Shown here one piece after another: positions 1-10,491 of a stretch of 64,000 nt of DNA; within the stretch, counting starts at the first letter, position 1; each line of letters opens with the position of its first letter. The notes beneath the pieces were generated by a model. The model was not told where the DNA came from and made no database searches. It saw only the letters and a list, made by a program, of their open reading frames with translations. The DNA lies in NCBI RefSeq assembly GCF_004340525.1, contig NZ_SLWX01000001.1, positions 434,001-498,000 on the forward strand. The letters are read 5' to 3'. The position numbers and the translations under genes are program-made. Origin of the DNA: Chromatocurvus halotolerans. GTDB lineage: Bacteria > Pseudomonadota > Gammaproteobacteria > Pseudomonadales > Halieaceae.

Positions 1-202
1 GGGAGATCTTGCGAACGGTGAAGGCAGAGTTCAGACCGCGATTGCGCTTGCCGATCACAACGCCTTCAAAGGCCTGCAGACGCTCGCGGGTACCCTCGCG
101 CACCTTGACCTGCACCACAACGGTATCGCCGGGACTAAATTCCGGAAGATCCTTGTCCATTTGCTCGGCGTCGAGCTGGCTGATAATCGAATTGGTGCTC
201 AT
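1..202 (-). CDS. rplS: 50S ribosomal protein L19 (3' end beyond window)
   Basis: The N-terminal 67 residues of ribosomal protein L19 are present; the rest lies left of the window. L19 sits at the 30S-50S interface of the large subunit. The translation begins [14 protein letters not shown] and contains the family stretch [13 protein letters not shown] followed by [16 protein letters not shown]. The ATG at 200-202 follows an AGGAG-like site. It is the last gene of the conserved rpsP-rimM-trmD-rplS operon, 36 bases after the trmD stop, and is probably translated from the same message. Confidence 0.95.
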   Translation of the reverse strand, partial: MSTNSIISQLDAEQMDKDLPEFSPGDTVVVQVKVREGTRERLQAFEGVVIGKRNRGLNSAFTVRKIS

Positions 203-238
203 GATGCACTCCTGTTGGGTTTTCGCGTAGCTTCTCAG

Positions 239-1036
239 CTAGTCGTTGTTGATATCCCGCTCGCGGACAAGTTCCGCGAGCAACTGTTCCTGTTCGTCGC
301 TCAACTGCCGGCCCTCAAGCAGATCCGGGCGGCGACTGAGCGTCCGCGCCAGCGACTGTGCCAGCCGCCAGCGCCTTACCCTTTCGTGGTCACCACTTAG
401 CAGGACCTCCGGCACACGATGGCCGGCAAACACCTCGGGCCTCGTGTAATGCGGGCAGTCCAGCAGACCGTTGGCGAAGGAATCCTCCGCCGCCGACTGT
501 TCGTGTCCCAGTGCACCCGGCAGAAACCGCACGAGTGCGTCGACCACCACCATTGCCGCCAGTTCACCGCCGCTCAGCACATAATCACCGATTGACAGCT
601 CTTCATCCACCTCCTGCTCAAGCAGGCGTTCGTCGATACCCTCGTATCGACCCGCGAGCAGGACCAGTGCACTTTCCCGCGACAGGGCAACCGCCCTGTC
701 GTGGTTGAACGGCTTTCCCTGTGGCGACAGATACACCACTCTCGGGACAGCTTCACCCTGCCCGGCTACTGCCCGGCGCGCCGCCGTCAGTGCCTGCGCC
801 AGTGGCGCTACCTTCATCACCATGCCCGGGCCACCACCATACGGGCGGTCATCCACCGTCCGGTGCCTGTCCTCCGTGAAATCCCTCGGATTCACGGTTT
901 CCAGGCTGAGCAGGCCCTCATTCAGGGCCCGCCCGGTGATGCCATGGTCGGCGATGGCATCAAACATCTCCGGGAAGAGTGTTACCACCGAGATGCGCAT
1001 GGGGCCTTGCGCTCCGGCACTCGTCGGCAGGGTCAT
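239..1036 (-). CDS. trmD: tRNA (guanine37-N1)-methyltransferase TrmD
   Basis: This SPOUT-class enzyme methylates N1 of G37 in tRNAs reading CNN codons, preventing +1 frameshifting. The protein carries the family start [15 protein letters not shown], the [11 protein letters not shown] segment and the knot motif [17 protein letters not shown]. The ORF start gives 265 residues and overlaps the rimM stop by four bases (ATGA). An internal ATG at 1000, preceded by AAGG, gives 253 residues and matches the usual family N-terminus better, so the true start may be that one. It lies between rimM and rplS in the standard operon order. Confidence 0.95.
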   Translation of the reverse strand: MTLPTSAGAQGPMRISVVTLFPEMFDAIADHGITGRALNEGLLSLETVNPRDFTEDRHRTVDDRPYGGGPGMVMKVAPLAQALTAARRAVAGQGEAVPRVVYLSPQGKPFNHDRAVALSRESALVLLAGRYEGIDERLLEQEVDEELSIGDYVLSGGELAAMVVVDALVRFLPGALGHEQSAAEDSFANGLLDCPHYTRPEVFAGHRVPEVLLSGDHERVRRWRLAQSLARTLSRRPDLLEGRQLSDEQEQLLAELVRERDINND

Positions 1037-1596
1037 TCGTCAATGAACCAGTCGACTGACATCCTTCCCGCCTCGAGCTCTACCTGCCGTACCACCGACT
1101 CCGGCAGGTAGGGAATCAGTCTCTCCCGTTCGTCGATGCTGCCCTCGCAGGGCTGCACGACCAGTACATCGTTAGCGCCAGTCTCGATCAGATGGTGTAT
1201 CCTGCCCAGCAACACCTCTTCGTTACTGCCGTTATCGGCATCCCGACACCAGACTTCGAGATTCTCCAGCTGGTGCCAGTAATAGTCGTCGTCTCCCAGT
1301 TCCGGCAGCTCGTCGCGTTGAACCAGCAGAGTCTGACCGCGCAATTCTTCTGCACGGTCGCGGTTATCCACCCCGGCGAGGTGCACGACCAGCCCTTTGC
1401 CCGACACCCGCCCCTGGTCGAGAACGACTGGTCTGATGCCATCCCGCGTCTGCAGCCACCACGCCGGATAATGCAGCAGATCGACAGCCTCTTCCGTGAA
1501 GGGATGGACCTTCACCCAGCCCTTGACGCCGTAGCAGCCGGTAATACGACCGGCCGCCAGCATTCCCTCAGGCAGCGGCTGATTCCTCGGCGGCAC
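1033..1596 (-). CDS. rimM: 16S rRNA maturation factor RimM
   Basis: RimM binds ribosomal protein S19 and assists maturation of the 30S head. The 187-residue protein has the N-terminal [19 protein letters not shown] segment typical of the RimM barrel and a C-terminal PRC-like half with [14 protein letters not shown]. The GTG start at 1596 overlaps the end of rpsP by 29 bases. The next start, an ATG at 1563, would remove the overlap. The longer form matches the usual spacing between the start and the GKxGxxxGxKG region, so I keep it, but neither start has a strong ribosome-binding site. Confidence 0.93.
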   Translation of the reverse strand: MPPRNQPLPEGMLAAGRITGCYGVKGWVKVHPFTEEAVDLLHYPAWWLQTRDGIRPVVLDQGRVSGKGLVVHLAGVDNRDRAEELRGQTLLVQRDELPELGDDDYYWHQLENLEVWCRDADNGSNEEVLLGRIHHLIETGANDVLVVQPCEGSIDERERLIPYLPESVVRQVELEAGRMSVDWFIDE

Positions 1597-1840
1597 TGCT
1601 AGCGGGGGTTTCCGTCAGAAGCTTTGCCACGCGCTCGGACAGCTGTGCGCCCTGGCCCTGCCAGTATTCAATGCGCTCGCGATCCACACGCAGGCGCTCT
1701 TCCTTGCCCCGGGCTACGGGGTTGAAAAATCCTACACGCTCAATAAAGCGGCCATCGCGCGAGCGACGGTTGTCGGTGACGGTCAGGTGGTAGAAGGGGC
1801 GCTTCTTGGCACCAGCCCGTGAAAGTCGAATCGTTACCAT
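1568..1840 (-). CDS. rpsP: 30S ribosomal protein S16
   Basis: This is a small-subunit assembly protein. The 90 residues begin [17 protein letters not shown] and contain [14 protein letters not shown], both hallmarks of S16. The C-terminus ends in an alanine/glutamate-rich tail. It is the first gene of the rpsP-rimM-trmD-rplS operon; a good sigma-70 promoter lies about 120 bases upstream at 1962-1989. Confidence 0.96.
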   Translation of the reverse strand: MVTIRLSRAGAKKRPFYHLTVTDNRRSRDGRFIERVGFFNPVARGKEERLRVDRERIEYWQGQGAQLSERVAKLLTETPASSAAEESAAA

Positions 1841-1961
1841 GTGCAGCTATGTCCTGTGTTAGCCGGCCTGTACGGCAGTATGCCCGACGGCCTGCATTTC
1901 GCTGGCGCTGGCAATACACTGCCCCGGCGAGCAGTTGGTTCCACTCCCGGAAAGGTGGCGT

Positions 1962-1989
1962 ATCATACGGAAATCAGGGTTCCTTGCAA
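1962..1989 (-). promoter_or_regulatory. sigma-70 promoter of the rpsP operon
   Basis: On the minus strand, TTGCAA (1989-1984) and TATGAT (1967-1962) are separated by 16 bases. This is the only strong -35/-10 pair I see in the 211-base gap between ffh and rpsP. It would leave a leader of roughly 115 bases, long enough for autogenous control, though I recognise no specific leader structure. Confidence 0.6.
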
Positions 1990-2051
1990 AGCCCTGGAGA
2001 CGTCTTTTTTCAACGCTGACCGCGGCTTAGGCGGAGCAGGATGCTACCGAC

Positions 2052-3428
2052 TCAGCGGAACGGCATGCCGCCGCCAGGGCCGCCTGGGGGCATCATCCCG
2101 CCGAGCCCGCGCATCATCTTTTCCATGCCGCCGCCCTTCATCTTTTTCATCATTTTCTGCATCTGCTTGTGCTGCTTGAGCAGGCGGTTGAGGTCCTGCA
2201 CCTGCGTGCCGGAGCCACGGGTAATGCGGCGCTTGCGACCCCCCTGAATGAGATCGGGATTGCGGCGCTCCTTCGGCGTCATGGAGTTGATCATCGCCTC
2301 CATGCGCGCGAACATCCGGTTATCCATGCCCTGCTGCGCGGCCTGGGCCATGTTGCCCATGCCGGGCATTTTCTCGAGCATGCTCGCCATGCCCCCCATG
2401 TTGTTCATCTGCTGCAGCTGATCGCGAAAGTCCTCGAGATCGAATTTCTTGCCCTTTTTGACCTTGCGCGCCAGGCGCTCGGCCTTCTGCTTGTCGACTT
2501 TCTGCTCGGCCTCCTCGATCAGGGACATCATGTCGCCCATGCCGAGAATGCGCGAGGCCAGGCGGTCCGGGTGAAAGGGGTCCAGCGCGGCGGTTTTCTC
2601 ACCCACGCCGAGGAACTTGATCGGCTTGCCGGTGACGCTGCGCACAGAAAGCGCGGCACCGCCGCGGGTGTCTGCATCCACCTTGGTCAGGATCACGCCG
2701 GTCAACGGCAGCGCCTCGCCGAAGGCGCGTGCCGTGTTTGCCGCATCCTGGCCGGTCATGGCATCCACCACGAACAGCGTCTCGATAGGCTTGATCACGC
2801 GCTCCAGCTCGGCGATCTCGGCCATCATGGCCTCATCCACCGACAATCGGCCGGCGGTGTCGACAATCAGGACATCACTGAAGCGGATCTTTGCATGCTC
2901 AAGCGCAGCGCGGGCAATATCCACCGGCTTCTGGCCCGCATCGCTCGGGAAAAAGTCGACGCCGACCTCCGCCGCCAGGGTTTCCAGCTGACGGATAGCG
3001 GCCGGACGATACACGTCGGCACTGACCACGGTGACCGACTTGCCGTCGCGTTCTTTCAGCAGTCTGGCGAGCTTGGCCACCGACGTGGTCTTGCCGGCGC
3101 CCTGCAGGCCTGCCATGAGAACCACCGCCGGCGGCTGCGTTGCCAGGTTGAGGCCCTCGTTCGCGCCCCCCATCACCGACTCCAGCTCCGCCTGAACAAT
3201 CTTCAGGAAAGCCTGCCCGGGACTCAGGCTGCTCGACACTTCCTGCCCCAGCGCGCGCTGCCTCACGGCATCGACAAACTGCTTGACCACGGGTAGCGCG
3301 ACATCCGCCTCCAGGAGCGCCATGCGCACCTCGCGCAGCGTGTCCTGGATGTTCTCGTCGGTCATCCGCGACTTGCCGGTGACGTTGCGCAGGGTGCTGG
3401 TCAGTCGGTCTGAAAGGTTCTGAAACAT
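2052..3428 (-). CDS. ffh: Signal recognition particle GTPase Ffh
   Basis: Ffh binds 4.5S RNA and the signal sequences of nascent inner-membrane proteins and docks with FtsY. The 458-residue protein begins MFQNLSDRLTSTLRNVTG. It has the N-domain, the P-loop GLQGAGKTT at residues 107-115, the DTAGR switch, a TKVDADTRGG motif and a methionine-rich M domain (GGMASMLEKMPGMGNMAQ) for signal-peptide and RNA binding. The open frame runs upstream to 3908, but that extension lies inside the divergent ypjD-like gene and lacks family similarity. The ATG at 3428 gives the usual length. Confidence 0.96.
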   Translation of the reverse strand: MFQNLSDRLTSTLRNVTGKSRMTDENIQDTLREVRMALLEADVALPVVKQFVDAVRQRALGQEVSSSLSPGQAFLKIVQAELESVMGGANEGLNLATQPPAVVLMAGLQGAGKTTSVAKLARLLKERDGKSVTVVSADVYRPAAIRQLETLAAEVGVDFFPSDAGQKPVDIARAALEHAKIRFSDVLIVDTAGRLSVDEAMMAEIAELERVIKPIETLFVVDAMTGQDAANTARAFGEALPLTGVILTKVDADTRGGAALSVRSVTGKPIKFLGVGEKTAALDPFHPDRLASRILGMGDMMSLIEEAEQKVDKQKAERLARKVKKGKKFDLEDFRDQLQQMNNMGGMASMLEKMPGMGNMAQAAQQGMDNRMFARMEAMINSMTPKERRNPDLIQGGRKRRITRGSGTQVQDLNRLLKQHKQMQKMMKKMKGGGMEKMMRGLGGMMPPGGPGGGMPFR

Positions 3429-3527
3429 GGGTCTATCCGTGTCAGCGCAACGCGCTATTGATTGTGAGTGAACAAATCGGTATAAAGACCGCAGTATACG
3501 TGACCCGGGTTCAAGCCCCAAACCTTC

Positions 3528-4325
3528 ATGCCTATCGCTTTTTTCGCTGTTATTGCGGCGTTGCTCTACCTTGCCGCGGCCGGACTGCAGCTGGCCCACC
3601 TTGTGCAGCGCCAGCGGCATCTGAGCCGCCCGGTCCTCGGCATGGCCATCGTTGCGCTTATCTGCCACGCGGTCGTGACCTGGGACGCCCTCGTGGTGAA
3701 TGAGGGCGTCACCTTTGGCATCTACAAGGTGCTGGCGCTGTCGTTCCTCGCCGTGAATATTGCCTGCATTGCCGCGCTGCTGCGCCGGCCACTGCAGAAT
3801 CTGCTGGTAGGCCTTCTGCCGCTGTCGGCACTGTCCATTGTGGTCGCGAGTCTCGGACCCAACACCAGCGCCGCCCGGGACCATATCGAACCTGGAATGC
3901 TGATGCACATCGGAAGCTCTATCGTCGCCTACTCCATACTGACGCTGGCGGCGGGCCAGGCGGCACTTCTGGCGCTACAGGACCGCCAGCTGCGCAACCG
4001 CAACATGCTGGGAATCACCCGGGCGCTGCCGCCACTGCAGCTGATGGAAAGCATGCTGTTCGAGCTGGTCTGGGTGGGTGTTGCGGCGCTCACGCTGTCG
4101 ATTCTGAGCGGCATGATCTTCATGGAGAACATGTTCGCGCAGCACCTGGTGCACAAGACAATTCTCAGTATCTTTGCCTGGCTGCTGTTTTCCGTTCTGC
4201 TGTGGGGACGCTACCGCCTGGGCTGGCGCAGCCAGACCGCGGTCCGCTTCACCCTGTCGGGATTTTTCCTGCTGCTTCTGGCCTTCTACGGGTCCAAACT
4301 GGTGCTCGAGCTGGTGCTGTCGTAG
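3528..4325 (+). CDS. ypjD: CcsA-family inner membrane protein (YpjD-like)
   Basis: The 265-residue polytopic membrane protein has about eight hydrophobic segments. It matches the cytochrome c assembly (CcsA/CcmC) superfamily: a histidine-containing MLMHIGSSIVAYSILTLA segment and a C-terminal HKTILSIFAWLLFSVLLWGRY segment with a conserved histidine. E. coli YpjD has the same position between ffh and the CorB-type gene. Its function is not established, and a role in heme handling is only inferred from the superfamily. It is divergent from ffh with a 99-base gap and is followed after 87 bases by the CorB-like gene. Confidence 0.88.
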   Translation: MPIAFFAVIAALLYLAAAGLQLAHLVQRQRHLSRPVLGMAIVALICHAVVTWDALVVNEGVTFGIYKVLALSFLAVNIACIAALLRRPLQNLLVGLLPLSALSIVVASLGPNTSAARDHIEPGMLMHIGSSIVAYSILTLAAGQAALLALQDRQLRNRNMLGITRALPPLQLMESMLFELVWVGVAALTLSILSGMIFMENMFAQHLVHKTILSIFAWLLFSVLLWGRYRLGWRSQTAVRFTLSGFFLLLLAFYGSKLVLELVLS

Positions 4326-4412
4326 CGCCCGTGCGCCACCAGCAAAGCTTGTAGACCGCTCTCTTTTTCTTCACCATACGCCTTTATCAGCGACCCGAGG
4401 TAATACACCGTC

Positions 4413-5675
4413 TTGAACGAGGCACCGCTGGGTATCCTCTTTTCTGTACTGGCTGCTCTGATCCTGATGTCTGCCTTCTTCTCCAGCTCGGAGACAGGCA
4501 TGATGTCTCTCAACCGCTACCGCCTGAAGCACCTGCGCAAGCAGCAGCACAAGGGCGCGCAGCGTGCCAGTGAAATGCTCGAACGTCCGGATCGCCTGAT
4601 CGGTCTGATCCTGATCGGCAACAATCTGGTGAACATAGCCGCGTCGGCCATCGCCACGGTTATTGCCATTCGCCTGTACGGCGACGCCGGCATCATTATC
4701 GCGACGTTCGCACTGACCCTGGTCATCCTGATTTTCGCCGAGATCACGCCGAAGACCATCGCTGCGCTGCACCCGGAGCGGGTCGCCTTCCCCGCCAGCG
4801 TCATCCTCCTTCCGCTGATGAAAATCCTCTATCCGGTGGTCCTCAGCGTCAATACCGTGACCAATGCGCTGCTGCGAATGCTCGGCGTGGATCCCAGGCA
4901 CAAACAGGAAGAGCAGGTCTCGAAGGAAGAGCTGCGGACCATCGTCACTGAGGCGGCAGCGTTGATACCGCAGCGCCACCGCGGCATGCTGGTGAACATC
5001 CTCGATCTCGAGGGCGTCAACGTGGATGACATCATGGTGCCGCGAAACGAGGTCTACGGCATCGATCTCGACGAGACTGACGAAGAGATCATGGCCTGCA
5101 TCCAGCGCAGCACACACACGCTGCTGCCGGTCTGGCGGGATGACATCAATGATATTGTCGGCGTGCTGCACCTGCGCAATATCGGGCGTGTGCTGACGGG
5201 CGGAGAACTGGATCGCGACGCGCTGGAGCGGGAAATGGACAAGCCCTATTTCATTCCCGAAAGTACGCCGCTGCACACCCAGCTGATGAATTTCCAGCAG
5301 AAGAAACGCAGACTCGGTATTGTCGTGGATGAATACGGCGACGTCGTGGGGCTTGTAGCGCTGGCGGACATCCTTGAGGAAATCGTCGGCAATTTCACCT
5401 CGAACCTGACCGACCCGGACGACGAGATCTTTCCACAGCGCGACGGCAGTTTTGTCATTACCGGCACGGCAAACGTCCGCGACATCAATCGCAGCCTGGA
5501 TTGGACGCTACCCACGGATGGCCCCAAGACGCTGAGCGGCCTGATCCTCGAGCACCTGGAATCCTTCCCCGCGGGCAATGCGGGCCTGACCATAGACGGT
5601 TACCGGCTTGAAATTCTGGAGCTGGAAGGCAACGTCGTGCGTGCCGCCAGAGCCACCGACACCAGTACCGCCTGA
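4413..5675 (+). CDS. CorB/CNNM-type membrane protein with CBS and CorC domains
   Basis: The 420-residue protein has the CNNM (DUF21) membrane domain at about 1-190, opening SAFFSSSETGMMSLNRYRLK. A CBS pair follows at about 200-330 (DIMVPRNEVYGIDLD, VVDEYGDVVGLVALADILEE), then a C-terminal CorC/HlyC transporter-associated domain. Members of this family are linked to Mg2+ transport or to Co/Mg resistance. The start is a TTG at 4413 with GAGG 12 bases upstream. The next ATG would remove half of the first membrane segment, so TTG is preferred. It follows ypjD as in E. coli (yfjD/corB). Confidence 0.9.
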   Translation: MNEAPLGILFSVLAALILMSAFFSSSETGMMSLNRYRLKHLRKQQHKGAQRASEMLERPDRLIGLILIGNNLVNIAASAIATVIAIRLYGDAGIIIATFALTLVILIFAEITPKTIAALHPERVAFPASVILLPLMKILYPVVLSVNTVTNALLRMLGVDPRHKQEEQVSKEELRTIVTEAAALIPQRHRGMLVNILDLEGVNVDDIMVPRNEVYGIDLDETDEEIMACIQRSTHTLLPVWRDDINDIVGVLHLRNIGRVLTGGELDRDALEREMDKPYFIPESTPLHTQLMNFQQKKRRLGIVVDEYGDVVGLVALADILEEIVGNFTSNLTDPDDEIFPQRDGSFVITGTANVRDINRSLDWTLPTDGPKTLSGLILEHLESFPAGNAGLTIDGYRLEILELEGNVVRAARATDTSTA

Positions 5676-5717
5676 GGGCGATGTCGACGCGCGACCGGGG
5701 CGCAGGGCCGGGTTCCG

Positions 5718-5918
5718 CTAGAGCAGCCTGAAGGGGCTGGCCGCATCCCGACGCGCCGCCGCCCTTGCGATAATCTCGCGCTTTTCCTCAGTGCTGGCGA
5801 GAAACCAGTCAGTGATCTCGTCTGCGGAGCGGTAGCAACCGGTGCAGATCTCATCATCCCCCAAAGCGCAGATCGACACACAGGGAGAGGCCAGCTGTTC
5901 GGACAAGTTGTTGTTCAT
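5718..5918 (-). CDS. DUF1289 family small cysteine protein
   Basis: The 66-residue protein has the DUF1289 signature: PCVSIC, then [15 protein letters not shown], giving cysteines at 13, 17, 25 and 28 that could hold a metal or Fe-S centre. No reaction is established for the family. It overlaps the upstream carbonic-anhydrase-like gene by four bases (ATGA), so the two are translationally coupled. Confidence 0.85.
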   Translation of the reverse strand: MNNNLSEQLASPCVSICALGDDEICTGCYRSADEITDWFLASTEEKREIIARAAARRDAASPFRLL

Positions 5919-6439
5919 TCCACCACCTTCAGATCACCGGCAAAGCGGTTCGCGTTTTCGATATAGTGCGCCGCGTTCAGCGCAAGCATGTCGCGTTCCT
6001 CGTCACTCAAGGATTTGCGCACCTTCCCGGGCGAGCCCATGACCACGCTGCCGTCGGGCACGTCCATACCCTCGGTGACCAGCGCGTTGGCGGCAATCAG
6101 GCAACCTTTGCCCACCGTCGCCCCGTTGAGGACGACAGCGCCGATGCCGATCAGGCTGCCATCGCCGATGTGGCACCCGTGGAGCATGGCGTTGTGGCCA
6201 ACCGTGACATTGCGCCCGACAGTTACGGGGTAACCGGGGTCGGCGTGAACCACCGTGCCATCCTGGATGTTACTGCCTTCGCCGATCGTGATTGTCTCGA
6301 CATCGCCCCGCAGGACACAGCTGAACCAGACACTGGCGCCGGAATGCAGGGTCACCTGTCCGATAACCGCGGCGTTCGGCGCCACAAAATGTCCCTCGCC
6401 CAGCAATGCAGGCCGGTGTTCGCGGAGTTGGTACAGCAT
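5915..6439 (-). CDS. Gamma-carbonic anhydrase family protein
   Basis: The 174-residue left-handed beta-helix protein is built of hexapeptide repeats ([30 protein letters not shown]). The three zinc-ligand histidines expected for the family are at about 65 (VVHAD), 82 (VGHNA) and 87 (LHG). Relatives include YrdA and PaaY; many are annotated as acyltransferase or carbonic anhydrase, but few are biochemically proven. It is upstream of and coupled to the DUF1289 gene. Confidence 0.88.
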   Translation of the reverse strand: MLYQLREHRPALLGEGHFVAPNAAVIGQVTLHSGASVWFSCVLRGDVETITIGEGSNIQDGTVVHADPGYPVTVGRNVTVGHNAMLHGCHIGDGSLIGIGAVVLNGATVGKGCLIAANALVTEGMDVPDGSVVMGSPGKVRKSLSDEERDMLALNAAHYIENANRFAGDLKVVE

Positions 6440-6485
6440 CTTTCTTCCACTTCCTCTCAGGGCCAGACACTATAAAGGAGTCTTT

Positions 6486-6806
6486 TCAGCGCAGCGAGTT
6501 GTTGGCCAGCGCCACGGCGTCCCAGGCGGGTTCCTCGTAGGGATGGGCGCGATACAGCGCCGCAATTGCGGGGCGGATCGACTGCTCGTCACACACCAGT
6601 TCCACCCGGAATTCATCCACCCGCTCTAGCCTGCCCTGAGCGCCCAGGAAGGGATCACTCCCGGCCAGCGGCCGGAACTGGCCCTCGCCGCGCACCTGCC
6701 AGCAGCAGCTGTCGTAGTCGCCGATGCGTCCCGCGCCCGTGTCAAACACCGCCTGCTTGACCGCCTCAAGATGGGATTCCGGAACAAAGAAACACAGTTT
6801 GTACAT
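6486..6806 (-). CDS. Stand-alone NIF3/YqfO insert-like domain protein
   Basis: The 106-residue protein begins MYKLCFFVPESHLEAVK and ends with the PYEEPAWD motif. This matches the small PII-like domain inserted in YqfO/NIF3 proteins, which also exists as a free-standing protein. Its molecular function is unknown. The frame can be read from 6854, but the ATG at 6806 sits directly after the tgt stop (TGATATG) and matches the family start. Confidence 0.85.
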   Translation of the reverse strand: MYKLCFFVPESHLEAVKQAVFDTGAGRIGDYDSCCWQVRGEGQFRPLAGSDPFLGAQGRLERVDEFRVELVCDEQSIRPAIAALYRAHPYEEPAWDAVALANNSLR

Positions 6807-6807
6807 A

Positions 6808-8990
<2,183 letters not shown>

Positions 8991-9061
8991 GCGATCGTCA
9001 GGTTCCGGCGAGAGTCCCAGTGCGGGAACGGGCCGGTGCAGCCCGGCCCGGGACCGTCGGC

Positions 9062-9313
9062 TCAGGCGTTGTCGTCTGCCGCGGGAGCGTCCTCTGCGGC
9101 ATCACCCTCGGCAGCAGCTTCAGTCTCTTCGGCCTCAGGCTCCGGCTCCGGAGCCTTCACCTTCGGCGCCTCGATAAGGCCTTCCTGCAGCAGAATGGCG
9201 ACTTTCTCATCACCGTTGACCGGCTTGCGATGGGCGTTCTCGACCGCAAAGCGATCGTCTCCACGCTTGTAGATGCAGTAGTCTGCGGTTTTCTTTACCA
9301 GTGTCATGGCCAT
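9062..9313 (-). CDS. Small conserved protein with acidic Ala/Glu-rich tail
   Basis: The 83-residue protein begins [21 protein letters not shown]; the well-placed AAAGGAG site seven bases upstream of 9313 fixes this start, although the frame is open to 9415. The first 45 residues form a compact conserved-looking domain ([18 protein letters not shown]). The last 35 are low-complexity acidic ([13 protein letters not shown]) and probably disordered. I recall similar short proteins in other gammaproteobacteria but know no function. Confidence 0.75.
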   Translation of the reverse strand: MAMTLVKKTADYCIYKRGDDRFAVENAHRKPVNGDEKVAILLQEGLIEAPKVKAPEPEPEAEETEAAAEGDAAEDAPAADDNA

Positions 9314-9409
9314 ACGGAAATCTCCTTTCGCGACGTCAGTGAACAGTCCGGTGGTACTCGGATGGGCGCGAAGCATACAGGCATTCACGCTGTGAGTTAA
9401 GCGCTGCGA

Positions 9410-9437
9410 TTGCACTTTGGGGGTCGATTGCTATAAT
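9410..9437 (+). promoter_or_regulatory. Promoter of tRNA-Leu
   Basis: TTGCAC (9410-9415) and a perfect TATAAT (9432-9437) are separated by 16 bases. They are followed by a GC-rich discriminator (CGCGCGCC), as expected of a growth-rate-controlled stable-RNA promoter. The mature tRNA begins 27 bases after the -10 element. Confidence 0.8.
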
Positions 9438-9463
9438 CGCGCGCCTGCCGCAGTCCCCTCAAT

Positions 9464-9550
9464 GCCGGAGTGGTGAAATTGGTAGACACGTCGGATTCAA
9501 AATCCGATGCCGTAAAAGGCGTGCCGGTTCAAGTCCGGCCTCCGGTACCA
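9464..9550 (+). tRNA. tRNA-Leu (CAA)
   Basis: An 87-nt class II tRNA with encoded CCA. The acceptor GCCGGAG (9464-9470) pairs with CTCCGGT before discriminator A and CCA. The anticodon stem TCGGA/TCCGA encloses the loop TTCAAAA with anticodon CAA at 9498-9500. A long variable arm (TGCCGTAAAAGGCGT) and the T-arm GCCGGTTCAAGTCCGGC follow. It decodes UUG. Confidence 0.95.
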
Positions 9551-9728
9551 CCTCTCTATATTCATCAATAGGTTAAAAAATTTTTCGTATTTAGTACCCC
9601 ATAAATCCCCCCTTGCTGATCAGCTGGCCCGAGCCCCAGCGTACGCAAGAAACAACTGTAAAAGTCTGGTTACTCGCGCAAGCTTTGCGTTCCTCAGTAT
9701 AAAAATACCCAAGGCGGGCGCACTCATG

Positions 9729-9773
9729 CTGTTAATCAATGGGTCGCTGGTTCGAGCCCAGAAGGCGGAGCCA
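9729..9773 (+). pseudogene. 3' half of tRNA-Asn(GUU), attachment-site remnant
   Basis: These 45 bases align without gaps to the 3' half of tRNA-Asn. They contain CTGTTAATC (anticodon loop with GTT), GGGTCG, the T-arm CTGGTTCGAGCCCAG and a terminal AGCCA. No matching 5' half exists upstream: no acceptor partner TCCGCCT and no D-arm. It is therefore not a functional tRNA. The 3' half of a tRNA, ending at CCA, is the usual core of an integrase attachment site, and a truncated integrase lies directly beside it. Confidence 0.75.
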
Positions 9774-9783
9774 AATTTTGATG

Positions 9784-9957
9784 TAGGGCTTCCACATGTT
9801 TTGGCTTCAAGGATTTCGCTTCCAGTCCGCGGTAACTCAGGGCGTGAAGCTGATCCGCGAGAAGCGACAACATCCGCTCGCGGTTCTGCTGGGTGGCGTA
9901 TCTGCCATCGTGATTATGGCGACAGAGCTGTTTGAGTTGATAGTTCAGGTTCTTCAT
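9784..9957 (-). pseudogene. Truncated integrase N-terminal domain
   Basis: The frame starts MKNLNYQLKQLCRHNHDGRY and continues RERMLSLLADQLHALSYRG and SLKPKHVEAL. This is recognisable as the N-terminal SAM-like core-binding domain of site-specific tyrosine recombinases of the kind carried by integrative elements. Only about 58 residues remain. The frame then runs into the tRNA-Asn fragment and stops at 9736, so the whole catalytic domain is missing. The orientation, reading toward the att-like site, is what is left after deletion of an element next to its attachment site. Confidence 0.65.
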
Positions 9958-10491
9958 CGTGTGTAACTACTCTGGAAAGTGTTTCTGACCACCTGGCAGG
10001 CCATAGCCGACCAGGTCCGGAATCCGGCTTGGGTCTCGGGGCACAACTCCCGTTCAACCTGAAAATGCCTGGTGACAGGCAACGTCGGATATCCCCGCAG
10101 GGGATCCATCCGATGCGGAACAACAGGCCCGTTATGGGCCGTTTTAACAGTGAATCACCTCCTTTATTGGTGTGCTGAGTTGAAGAAAGAAACGTGAGTT
10201 TATGCATGACCTCCGTTGAATAGAGCGAGAGAAACTCCCGCCATGATGAATGAAAGCAGGTCGCGCGATTACTGGCGTTGGCGGCCATGCGTGGCGCTAT
10301 TGTGACGCGTCCGGGGCTTATTACGGTGTAATCGGCACCGTGGGCCGTGCAGACCAGTGCCTGGGGCTGGCCGATCAGACGCCGCAAGCTGCACCGGGTT
10401 TGCTTACCGGCATATGAGGCGTTTGTGCGCGAATCAAACGGCGCAGCTCGAAGCCTGTGCTCTTGCTCACAGAAGGATAGTATGTGCGATG
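9958..10491. other. Relic region without a credible gene
   Basis: 534 bases between the integrase remnant and the sigma-54 activator. Open frames here (up to 157 codons on the minus strand) lack recognisable domains and good start signals. Small hairpins are visible: ATCCCC-GCA-GGGGAT near 10090-10104, and GGCCC-GTTAT-GGGCC at 10126-10140 followed by GTTTT, which could act as a weak terminator on the plus strand. The stretch is probably the former upstream region of the integrase. Confidence 0.4.

Noticed and set aside
9640-9773. Complete tRNA-Asn gene
   Set aside because: No D-arm and no 5' acceptor strand complementary to the 3' end could be found upstream, and the anticodon stem is not closed.
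9914-10387. 157-codon minus-strand frame upstream of the integrase remnant
   Set aside because: No domain, no convincing ribosome-binding site, and it overlaps the start of the integrase remnant; composition looks non-coding.
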